Shown here piece after piece: positions 1 to 6,729 of a stretch of 16,129 nucleotides of DNA. Position numbers and translations under genes: made by a program. The stretch comes from an uncultured Collinsella sp. (lineage in GTDB: Bacteria > Actinomycetota > Coriobacteriia > Coriobacteriales > Coriobacteriaceae), in NCBI GenBank assembly GCA_902475375.1, contig CABRZC010000043.1, positions 1 through 16,129 of the forward strand. Direction: 5' to 3'. Within the stretch, counting starts at the first letter, position 1. Each line of letters opens with the position of its first letter. The notes beneath the pieces are model-generated. The model saw only the letters and a program-made list of their open reading frames with translations, was not told the DNA's origin and made no database searches.

Positions 1-80
1 CCGAGACAGCTACAAATAACGGCAGAAAGCCAAGTACACAGCCCATCCGCAATAACAATTCAACAAGAACAAATATACCC

Positions 81-118
81 AAAACCAAAGAAAGAGCCGC
101 AATAAAAGCAGCTCTCTC
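81..118 (-). terminator. Possible terminator downstream of def
   Basis: On the minus strand, bases 118-108 pair with 100-90 to form an 11-bp stem (two G-U pairs) around a 7-base loop. The following bases are T-rich but interrupted by GG, so the tail is weak. It lies about 180 bases past the def stop codon and could end the gltX-priA-def transcript. A plain structural hairpin is the alternative. Confidence 0.4.
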
Positions 119-194
119 AACAAAGCACCTATCAGCGAAGACGTCCCTCCCTGGCCCGATGGCACCCGAGCGAGACAGGCAGCGTCAACGTAGT

Positions 195-286
195 CCCCGG
201 GACGCCCGCCTATATCGTCCCGCGCGCAGTTTCGCAGCGCAGCGAGAATGTTTGAGCACGGGATGATATAGGCGGGAGCCCCGGGG
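195..286. repeat. Long inverted repeat, 28-bp arms, 36-base loop
   Basis: Arms at 195-222 and 259-286 are reverse complements at 25 of 28 positions. They share the ccccggg end and the block cccgcctatatc. The 36-base loop (223-258) contains gcgcag/gcagcgc repeats. The element starts 10 bases past the def stop codon. It may be a dispersed intergenic repeat, the 3' structure of the def transcript, or part of a small RNA. The rest of 1-296 holds only the hairpin at 90-118; a hydrophobic open frame there starts at TTG, has no ribosome site and runs through the repeat, so I do not call it a gene. Confidence 0.75.
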
Positions 287-296
287 ATGGACAAAC

Positions 297-833
297 CTAC
301 TCCGTCTCGCCCGGTCGAGCGCCGCGGGCCAGGGCGTCCTGGTACTCCTTGACGGCCTTGATCCTCTGCATCGGCTTGAGTCGCTCGAACATGGTGTTGC
401 CGTGCAGGTGGTCAATCTCGTGCTGCAGGCACACGCAGAACAGATCGCCCGAGGCCTCGTAGCGAATCAGGTTGGCGTCCAGGTCATAAGCCTCGACGAC
501 GACATGGTCGGGACGCTCGATCTCGCAGCTAATGCCAGGGATGGAAAGGCAGCCCTCGCTAAACGGCACCAGATGGTCGCTCTGCTCAACAATGACAGGG
601 TTGATGAGCACGTAGGGGTCGTAGTCATTCTTGTCGCTGTAGTCGCAGTCGATGGTGACAAGCTGAATGAGCTCGCCGATCTGCGGGGCGGCCAGGCCGC
701 AACCGCCGTTGTCGAACATCATCTTCTTCATCTTCTCGGCAAGCGCCTCGATCGCCGGGGTGATCTCCTCGATGACGGCGCACTCCTGGCGTAGGCGAGG
801 GTCGGGCGACAGTACGATTCCGTTGGCTTCCAT
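297..833 (-). CDS. def: Peptide deformylase
   Basis: Removes the N-terminal formyl group from newly made proteins in the cytoplasm. All three family motifs are present in the 178-residue product: GCGLAAPQ (residues 44-51), EGCLS (93-97) and QHEIDH (137-142). By family knowledge Cys95, His138 and His142 bind the catalytic metal and Glu139 is the general base. Length is normal for bacterial deformylases. Two in-frame ATGs are possible: at 839 the purine-rich GAAAGG touches the ATG, while at 833 it sits about 6 bases upstream, so I chose 833; the other start adds only two residues. The gene begins 18 bases after the priA stop codon, so the two are probably cotranscribed. Function is very secure; the start is less so. 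Confidence 0.96.
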   Translation of the reverse strand: MEANGIVLSPDPRLRQECAVIEEITPAIEALAEKMKKMMFDNGGCGLAAPQIGELIQLVTIDCDYSDKNDYDPYVLINPVIVEQSDHLVPFSEGCLSIPGISCEIERPDHVVVEAYDLDANLIRYEASGDLFCVCLQHEIDHLHGNTMFERLKPMQRIKAVKEYQDALARGARPGETE

Positions 834-851
834 GGCCATCCTTTCGGGTTG

Positions 852-3305
852 TTACATCAAATCATAGGCGTCGACGTCAACGCTCACGCTCACGCCGCGC
901 ACGGAGCCCGCCTCTTTGAGGCAGGCATCGATATCATCAGAGACATGGTACCCTACCGGCGACTTCACAAGCAGATGGAAGCGGTAACGGTCCTTAGCTC
1001 TCTCGATTACACACGAAGCCGGGCCCAGCACCTGCGGCACCGCGCTCCCCGCCCGTAAAAAGTCGGGCGCGGCCGCATGCCAGCGGCGCTTGAGCAGCTT
1101 TGCGATGCGGCCGATGTAGTCCCGCGCGTCATCCGCGTTCGATGACCATACCAAGATGTTGACCAGGCGCACGAAGGGCGGATACAGCGCGTCGCGGCGC
1201 TGGCCCAGGTCGTAGTCGGTAAAGATTGAACGGTCGTGCTCGGCAACGGCGCGAATGACCGGGTCCTCGGGCAAGTAGGTCTGGATGATGACCTCGCCAG
1301 GGCGATCGCCGCGACCGGCGCGGCCTGCGACCTGCTCCAGCAAATCGTAGGCGCGCTCCCCCGCGCGAAAATCTGGCAGCTTGAGGGCAAAGTCGGCATT
1401 GACCACGCCCACAAGCGTGACCTCGGGGAAGTCGAGGCCCTTGGCGATCATCTGGGTGCCCAGCAGCACCGCGCAATCGGCGGCATCGAACTGCTCGAGC
1501 AGTTTTTTGTGCGCATCCTTGCCACGCGTGGAATCGGCGTCCATGCGAATGATGGCGACATCGTCGGGCAGCATCTGGTGCAGGGCGTCCTCGATCTGCT
1601 GCGTGCCCAGGCCCATTTTTGCCAGATAGCGGCTGCCGCATTTGGGACAGCGGCTCGTGGGCGCCGGATAGGGCTGCACACGCCAGGACGAACCACAGGT
1701 GTGGCACTGCAACGTATGCGTGCGCTCGTGATACGTGAGCGCGGTTGAGCAGTGGTTGCAGGTGGGGACGCAGCCGCACTCGCGGCACATCAAAAACGGC
1801 GCAAAGCCGCGGCGGTTGTGCAGCAGCACGGCCTTCTCGCGACGCTCGACCACGCGTTCCAAACCTTCCATCAGCGGTTTTGAGAACATGGAGCGGCTGC
1901 CGTGCGAAAACTCACGGCGTAGGTCGGCAATGCGGACCGTGGGCAGCACGGCGTGTCCCGGGCGCTCGGGCATCTCGACACGCGTCCAGGTGGCACCGTT
2001 GTACGTGCCGCGGCGGCAGCGGTCGAGGGCCTCGGCAGAAGGCGTCGCCGAGCCCAGCACGAGTGGACAACGATAGCGGCGCGCCATCTCGGCCGCCACC
2101 TCACGCGCATGGTAGCGCGGACTGGAACCCTGCTTATAGCTGGTCTCGTGCTCCTCGTCGATAATGATGAGACCCAGGTCGCTGAGCGGACAAAAGAGCG
2201 CCGAACGTGCACCGACGACAACGCGGGCGGCACCGCTGGCGACCATGTCCCACTGGTCTAGGCGCTCGCCGGCCGAAAGGCGCGAGTGGAAGACCGCGAC
2301 CGTCTCGCCAAAGCGCGAGCGGAAGCGGCCGACGGTCTGGGCCGTCAGCGAGATCTCGGGCACAAGCACGCAAGCAGAGCGGCCAGCCGCGAGCACGCGC
2401 TCGATGGCAGAGAGATAGACCTCGGTTTTACCGGATCCGGTGACGCCGTCGACAAGGACCACATCGCCGTGGGCGTCAAGGCGGGCGCGCTCGATCTGAG
2501 CGAGTGCCTGTTGCTGGCCGCTCGTGAGCGCGACCGGCGCCTTACCGCTTGCCGAGGACAGCGTGGTCTGCTCGCTGCAGCCACGCCAGGCACGGCGCTC
2601 CTCCACCACCACGACGCCGCGTTTTTCGAGCGCCTTGATGGTCGCCGACATACTGTTGTAGAGCAGGTTGAGGTCGCGCGTCGTGACCGGTCCGCACTGG
2701 AGCGCCTCGATGAGCTGGCGCTGGCGAACTGCGGTCTTAGACGGCGTATAGTCAAAGCCCTCAGGCGTAAGCATCACCCAGCGGTTTTGGATAGGCTTGA
2801 CGGCAGGACGTTCGACCGTCCACGCCCCGTCGTCGCCCTTGACGACCCGCGGGCTGCCACCCGGAGGCAAAAACAGGCGCAGGCACTCGGAAAGCGTCGC
2901 GACATACTCGCGGCTCATCCAACGTGCAATGCGGGCGGCCTCGGCGCCAAAGAGCGGTTTGCTGAGGATGGCCTCGATGGGCTTGACGCGCGAGGGGTCG
3001 AGGGCGTTGTTGCCTTGCAGCTCGCCCAGCCCAGACGCAATGTCGACGATATAGCCCGCGGCCGCACGATTGCCAAAATGAACTAGGACGGTGGAGCCGA
3101 TCTGGGCCTCGTTGGCAAGAGACTGCGGAATGCCGTAGGCAAACGGCTCGGACAGCGCACGGGTGGGAATGTCGAGGACCACGCTCGCGTAGGCGGCAAT
3201 GGGCTCGGGTGCAGGCTCGGGCTTGGCCTGCTCGGCCGTGCGGGCATACTTCACGGGAGCTTGCTTAGGCTCAGGCGAACCAAACAGCGATAGTTGCTCG
3301 GCCAT
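852..3305 (-). CDS. priA: Primosomal protein N' (replication restart helicase PriA)
   Basis: A 3'-5' DNA helicase that recognises stalled forks and starts reloading of the replicative helicase. The 817-residue product has an N-terminal DNA-binding part, Walker A GVTGSGKT (287-294), DEEH box (383-386), and eight zinc-binding cysteines in CxxC pairs at 507/510, 516/519, 534/537 and 553/556. It also has GTQMIAKGLDFP and QVAGRAGRG helicase motifs. The start at 3305 follows GGGAGGT at about 9 bases; an ATG at 3323 would add six residues but has a poorly spaced site. Residues 4-8 are QLSLF, a consensus sliding-clamp binding peptide, followed by a Pro/Glu/Lys/Ala-rich linker to about residue 35. The gene lies 89 bases after gltX beyond a terminator, and I see no clear promoter of its own, so it may rely on readthrough. 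Confidence 0.97.
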   Translation of the reverse strand: MAEQLSLFGSPEPKQAPVKYARTAEQAKPEPAPEPIAAYASVVLDIPTRALSEPFAYGIPQSLANEAQIGSTVLVHFGNRAAAGYIVDIASGLGELQGNNALDPSRVKPIEAILSKPLFGAEAARIARWMSREYVATLSECLRLFLPPGGSPRVVKGDDGAWTVERPAVKPIQNRWVMLTPEGFDYTPSKTAVRQRQLIEALQCGPVTTRDLNLLYNSMSATIKALEKRGVVVVEERRAWRGCSEQTTLSSASGKAPVALTSGQQQALAQIERARLDAHGDVVLVDGVTGSGKTEVYLSAIERVLAAGRSACVLVPEISLTAQTVGRFRSRFGETVAVFHSRLSAGERLDQWDMVASGAARVVVGARSALFCPLSDLGLIIIDEEHETSYKQGSSPRYHAREVAAEMARRYRCPLVLGSATPSAEALDRCRRGTYNGATWTRVEMPERPGHAVLPTVRIADLRREFSHGSRSMFSKPLMEGLERVVERREKAVLLHNRRGFAPFLMCRECGCVPTCNHCSTALTYHERTHTLQCHTCGSSWRVQPYPAPTSRCPKCGSRYLAKMGLGTQQIEDALHQMLPDDVAIIRMDADSTRGKDAHKKLLEQFDAADCAVLLGTQMIAKGLDFPEVTLVGVVNADFALKLPDFRAGERAYDLLEQVAGRAGRGDRPGEVIIQTYLPEDPVIRAVAEHDRSIFTDYDLGQRRDALYPPFVRLVNILVWSSNADDARDYIGRIAKLLKRRWHAAAPDFLRAGSAVPQVLGPASCVIERAKDRYRFHLLVKSPVGYHVSDDIDACLKEAGSVRGVSVSVDVDAYDLM

Positions 3306-3332
3306 GGTCTCTGTACCTCCCATCCCTTACGT

Positions 3333-3371
3333 CTTTAGAAACAAGAGCCCCACTCGTGGTGAGCGGGGCTC
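3333..3371 (-). terminator. Rho-independent terminator after gltX
   Basis: On the minus strand, bases 3371-3361 (GAGCCCCGCTC) pair with 3355-3345 with one mismatch around a 5-base loop, followed by TTGTTTCT. It is 24 bases past the gltX stop codon and 28 bases before the chosen priA start, so it should reduce transcription into priA-def. The T-tract is broken by G and C, which suggests partial readthrough. Confidence 0.75.
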
Positions 3372-3394
3372 GGATACATGCGTTTACGCGACTG

Positions 3395-4870
3395 TTACAG
3401 CGCCATCGTGCGGGCGCGGTCGATGCGCGCCAGGCAGTCGTCGCGGCCGACGAGCGCCATGGTCTCGCCCAGCGGAGGGCTCACCATGTTGCCGCAGACG
3501 GCGACGCGCACGGCCTGGAACACCACGCGCTTCTTGAGGTCCATCTGCTCGGGCAGCGGCTCAAGCGCGGCGTCAATGGCCTCGGCGGTCCACTCGTCCA
3601 CACCCTCGAGCGCGGCCTTGGCGGCATCCAGAATGGCGCCCATGCCCTCCTTGGCCAGGCCCTTGTTGACGGACTTCTCGTCATACTCGAGCGTCTCGGC
3701 CGTGGCAAAGATGGGGGCAGCGACGGTCACGGCGTCGGCCGGCATCTTAGTGCGCGGCTTGACGATGGCGGCAAGCGCGTCGATCCAATCCTCGCCGTAC
3801 TCGACATTACCCTCGATGAGACCCGCCTCGTGCAGCTCGGGGACCATGATCTCGTCGGCAAACTGGGCATCGGACATGCCGTTGATGTACTCGGCATTGA
3901 CCCAGTCGAGCTTCTTGGGATCGAAGGTCGCCGGGTTCTTGGAAATGCGGTCGAGCGAGAACTTGCTGGCCAGGACATCGCGCGGGATGATCGTGGTCTC
4001 GCCGTCGAGCGACCAGCCGAGCAGCGCCAGGTAGTTGACGAACGCGTCAGGCAGGTAGCCGGCATCGCGGTACTCCTCCACCGAGGTGGCGCCGTGGCGC
4101 TTGGAGAGCTTCTTGCCGTCGGCACCCAGGATCATGGAGATGTGGGCAAACGTGGGCACGGGCGCACCGAGGGCCTCGTAGACCATGACCTGACGCGGGG
4201 TGTTGGAAAGGTGGTCGTCGCCGCGGATGACGTGGGTGATCTTCATCATGGCGTCGTCGACGACGGTCGCGAAGTTGTACGTGGGCGTGCCGTCGGAGCG
4301 GAAGATGACAAAGTCGTCGAGCTCCTTGGCATCGAAGGTCACCTCGCCATGGACGGCATCGTGGATGACGACGTCGCCGCGGTTCTCGGGCACCTTGATG
4401 CGCAGGACGTAGGGCTCGCCGGCCTCGATGCGGCGGCGTGCCTCCTCGGGATCGAGATCGCGGCAGCGGCGCTGATAGCCCTGGAAGGGGTCCTTGCGCT
4501 CCTGGGCGGCCTTGCGGTCGGCCTCGAGCTGCTCCTTGGTGCAGAAGCAGGGATAGGCCTTGCCCTCGTCCCAGAGCTTCTGAGCGACCTGCTTGTACAG
4601 GTCCAGGCGCTCGGTCTGGGCGTAGGGGCCATAGTCGCCGCCCACCTCGGGACCCTCGTCCCAGTCAAGACCCAGCCAACGCATGGCGCGCAGGATGATC
4701 TGCGTGTTCTCGTCGGTGGAACGGGTGGGGTCGGTGTCGTCGATGCGCAGGATGAACGTGCCGCCGTTTGCGCGGGCAAAAGCCCAGTTATAGATAGCGG
4801 TGCGGGCGCCGCCTATGTGCAGCTTGCCCGTCGGTGAGGGTGCAAAGCGGACGCGAACGTCTGATGCCAT
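3395..4870 (-). CDS. gltX: Glutamyl-tRNA synthetase
   Basis: Class I aminoacyl-tRNA synthetase that charges tRNA-Glu in the cytoplasm. The 491-residue product has the nucleotide-binding signature PSPTGKLHIGG (residues 11-21, the HIGH box) and GKKLSKRHGA with the KMSKS equivalent at 254-258. YPCFC, a conserved segment of the catalytic half, and a helical C-terminal anticodon-binding part follow family order. The start at 4870 is set by GAGGAG about 6 bases upstream and by the HIGH box lying at the usual distance. The open frame continues to 4987, but that extension runs through a promoter and into a palindromic repeat and is not family-like. Whether this enzyme is restricted to tRNA-Glu or also charges tRNA-Gln cannot be told here. 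A tRNA-Glu gene lies at the right end of the window. Confidence 0.97.
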   Translation of the reverse strand: MASDVRVRFAPSPTGKLHIGGARTAIYNWAFARANGGTFILRIDDTDPTRSTDENTQIILRAMRWLGLDWDEGPEVGGDYGPYAQTERLDLYKQVAQKLWDEGKAYPCFCTKEQLEADRKAAQERKDPFQGYQRRCRDLDPEEARRRIEAGEPYVLRIKVPENRGDVVIHDAVHGEVTFDAKELDDFVIFRSDGTPTYNFATVVDDAMMKITHVIRGDDHLSNTPRQVMVYEALGAPVPTFAHISMILGADGKKLSKRHGATSVEEYRDAGYLPDAFVNYLALLGWSLDGETTIIPRDVLASKFSLDRISKNPATFDPKKLDWVNAEYINGMSDAQFADEIMVPELHEAGLIEGNVEYGEDWIDALAAIVKPRTKMPADAVTVAAPIFATAETLEYDEKSVNKGLAKEGMGAILDAAKAALEGVDEWTAEAIDAALEPLPEQMDLKKRVVFQAVRVAVCGNMVSPPLGETMALVGRDDCLARIDRARTMAL

Positions 4871-4910
4871 GGAAATCTCCTCGATTGCAGGATGGATGTC
4901 TAACTGCATC

Positions 4911-4941
4911 AGTATAAAGCAACAATGCGACCTCCGCACAA
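4911..4941 (-). promoter_or_regulatory. Candidate gltX promoter
   Basis: On the minus strand TATACT (4916-4911) is a good -10 box about 40 bases before the gltX start. TTGTGC (4941-4936) could be the -35, but the 19-base spacer is long. The resulting leader of roughly 35 bases is too short for a T-box. Confidence 0.45.
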
Positions 4942-4951
4942 CGGGCACCGA

Positions 4952-5030
4952 CCTACTCATTGGGGACAGGCTTAAATGACTACCCAATGAGCACCCGGCT
5001 ACTCATTTAAGTCTGTCCCCAATGAATAGG
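4952..5030. repeat. REP-like palindrome with GGGGACAG core
   Basis: Arms 4952-4982 and 5000-5030 are reverse complements at 28 of 31 positions, with a 17-base loop. The core is cattggggacag / ctgtccccaatg followed by ttaaatga. Palindromes with a GGGGACAG core are known from REP-like repeats found near REP-associated tyrosine transposases; that link is from memory and no transposase is present here. It sits between the divergent gltX and metK genes and therefore separates their promoters. Confidence 0.75.
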
Positions 5031-5063
5031 TGCGGAAAGGGTGTGAATGTTGGATTTACGCGC

Positions 5064-5069
5064 TATGAT
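5064..5069 (+). promoter_or_regulatory. Weak candidate -10 box for metK
   Basis: TATGAT lies 68 bases before the metK start, just after the REP-like palindrome. No convincing -35 box is seen at 16-18 bases upstream. I see no SAM riboswitch fold in the leader, which is also short for one. Confidence 0.25.
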
Positions 5070-5137
5070 GTGCCCTTGCATACAGAGCCCGGCGGAATGG
5101 TAACGGTCGCCGGGACACGTTTTTCGAAAGGACAATC

Positions 5138-6418
5138 ATGTCAGAAGAACTTCGTTCCATCCCGCCCCAACACGGGTCCTTTGTATTTACGTCGGAGTCG
5201 GTGACCGAAGGCCATCCCGATAAGATCGCCGACCAGATCAGCGACGCCGTCCTCGACGCAATCCTCGCCAAAGAAATAGAGCTGCAGGAGCAGGGCTACA
5301 TTGCGCCCAACGGCGTGCCCGCCAACGTGGAAAACGTCCGCTGCGCCTGCGAGACCCTCGTGACCACCGGCACCGTCATCGTCGCCGGCGAGATCCGCAC
5401 CCAGGCATACGTCGACGTGCAGGAAATTGCCCGTGGCGTCATCCGCCGCATTGGCTACAACCGTGCAAAGTTCGGTTTTGACTGCGATACCTGCGGCGTC
5501 ATGAGCCTCATCCACGAGCAGTCCCCCGATATCGCCCAGGGCGTCGACGAGTCCTTCGAGACCCAGACCGGCGCCACCACCGACCCGATCGACCTGATCG
5601 GCGCCGGCGACCAGGGCATGATGTTTGGCTATGCCTCCAACGAAACCAAGACCCTCATGCCCATGCCGCACTACCTGGCGAGCCGCCTGGCCGAGCGCCT
5701 GGCCGCCGTGCGCCACGACGGTACCCTGCCCTATCTGCGCCCCGACGGCAAGACCCAGGTCACCGTGCGCTACGAGGACGGCAAGCCCGTCGAGGTCACG
5801 ACCGTCGTCATCTCCACGCAGCACGCAGCCGAGATCGAAGACATGGGCAAGATCAAGGACGACCTCATCGAGCATGTCATCTCGCCTGTCATGGCTGCCG
5901 AGAACATGCCGTGGGATGGTGCCGACATCTACGTGAACCCCACCGGTCGCTTTGTCGTGGGCGGCCCCATGGGCGACACGGGCCTGACCGGCCGCAAGAT
6001 CATCGTCGACACCTATGGCGGCTACGGCCGTCACGGCGGCGGCGCCTTTAGCGGCAAGGACTGCACCAAGGTCGACCGCTCCGCCGCATACGCCGCGCGC
6101 TGGGTCGCCAAGAACGTGGTGGCCGCCGGCCTGGCCGATCGCTGCGAGGTCGAGCTGGCATACGCCATCGGCGTGTCCAAGCCGCTTTCGATCATGGTCG
6201 ATACCTTTGGCACCGCGCATGTCGCCGAGGACAAGATCGTCGAGGCCGTGGAGAAGACCTTCGACCTGCGCCCGGGCGCCATCATCCGCGACCTGGACCT
6301 GCGTCGCCCCATCTACGAAAAGACGGCAGCCTACGGCCACTTCGGCCGCGAAGACCCCGACTTCACCTGGGAAAAGACCGACCGAGTCGAAGAACTCAAA
6401 GCAGCCTGCGGCCTGTAA
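5138..6418 (+). CDS. metK: S-adenosylmethionine synthetase
   Basis: Makes S-adenosylmethionine from methionine and ATP. Family signatures are clear in the 426-residue product: SVTEGHPDKIADQ (21-33, including His26 and Asp28), GAGDQGMMFGYA (155-166) and GGGAFSGKD (300-308), followed by KVDRSAAYAARW. The start is supported by AAAGGA about 6 bases upstream. The protein is longer than the roughly 384-residue E. coli enzyme, partly because of an insert at about residues 47-65 before VRCACET. The residue after GGGAFSGKD is Cys309, where proline is usual. It stands alone: gltX is divergent upstream and a strong terminator follows. The three-domain family call is certain. Confidence 0.98.
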   Translation: MSEELRSIPPQHGSFVFTSESVTEGHPDKIADQISDAVLDAILAKEIELQEQGYIAPNGVPANVENVRCACETLVTTGTVIVAGEIRTQAYVDVQEIARGVIRRIGYNRAKFGFDCDTCGVMSLIHEQSPDIAQGVDESFETQTGATTDPIDLIGAGDQGMMFGYASNETKTLMPMPHYLASRLAERLAAVRHDGTLPYLRPDGKTQVTVRYEDGKPVEVTTVVISTQHAAEIEDMGKIKDDLIEHVISPVMAAENMPWDGADIYVNPTGRFVVGGPMGDTGLTGRKIIVDTYGGYGRHGGGAFSGKDCTKVDRSAAYAARWVAKNVVAAGLADRCEVELAYAIGVSKPLSIMVDTFGTAHVAEDKIVEAVEKTFDLRPGAIIRDLDLRRPIYEKTAAYGHFGREDPDFTWEKTDRVEELKAACGL

Positions 6419-6454
6419 GCTAACGAGGAAAGCCACAGCCAAATAACAACGCAC

Positions 6455-6494
6455 AAAAGAAGTACCGCTCCCAAGCGGTACTTCTTTTTTATTT
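6455..6494 (+). terminator. Strong terminator after metK
   Basis: Perfect 15-bp stem (6455-6469 with 6474-6488) and a 4-base ccca loop, continuing into a run of T (6483-6490) and then ATTT. The left arm begins with AAAA, so it could work weakly in the other direction too. It is 37 bases past the metK stop codon. Confidence 0.93.
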
Positions 6495-6622
6495 AAACGG
6501 TGGTGAAGAAGTTTCGATATGCAGGGTAAGACACGTCACCAGCTCATGAATTTCGTAGCACGAGCGCCTCTACCATGTATCCTAAGTTCCGAGGGCTTTA
6601 GTATTTGGTCGATCGCGAGTTC

Positions 6623-6704
6623 CGCACGAGCCGGAGAGCACTTAATGTGCTCTCCGTGCGAGCAGGACTGCCCGAGCAGGCGACCTTATGCCCCGCCCCT
6701 CGGG
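6623..6704 (+). promoter_or_regulatory. Structured leader of sdaA (two stem-loops)
   Basis: The gap 6419-6729 has no gene. Past the metK terminator it holds two predicted stem-loops. The first pairs 6633-6641 with 6647-6655 (9 bp, loop ttaat) and 6623-6627 with 6656-6660, leaving a 5-base bulge on the left. The second pairs cccgag (6671-6676) with ctcggg (6699-6704) and ggcg (6679-6682) with cgcc (6694-6697). It ends 16 bases before the ribosome binding site. It does not match the glycine riboswitch or any other class I recognise. No clear promoter was seen in 6495-6622. Confidence 0.4.
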
Positions 6705-6729
6705 ACGACGAGATAAAGAAGGAGCAGCC

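Noticed and set aside
10..294. Hydrophobic minus-strand open frame of 94 residues after def
   Set aside because: It starts at TTG without a ribosome site and runs through the inverted repeat and the terminator-like hairpin. The hydrophobic end comes from T-rich sequence.
4871..4987. N-terminal extension of gltX
   Set aside because: It would translate the promoter and part of the palindrome. The ATG at 4870 has GAGGAG at the right distance and the family start.
5031..5137. SAM riboswitch before metK
   Set aside because: The leader after the weak -10 is under 70 bases, and none of the conserved SAM-I cores or a terminator switch was seen.
5141..6454. Long open frame antisense to metK (and similar ones antisense to gltX, 3356-4837, and to the L,D-transpeptidase, 8458-10236)
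   Set aside because: These mirror the third-position GC bias of well-identified genes. Their products are low-complexity, show no family motifs and lack sensible ribosome sites.
6623..6704. Glycine riboswitch before sdaA
   Set aside because: The conserved core elements of the glycine aptamer are not present, although GGAGAG occurs by chance in the stem.
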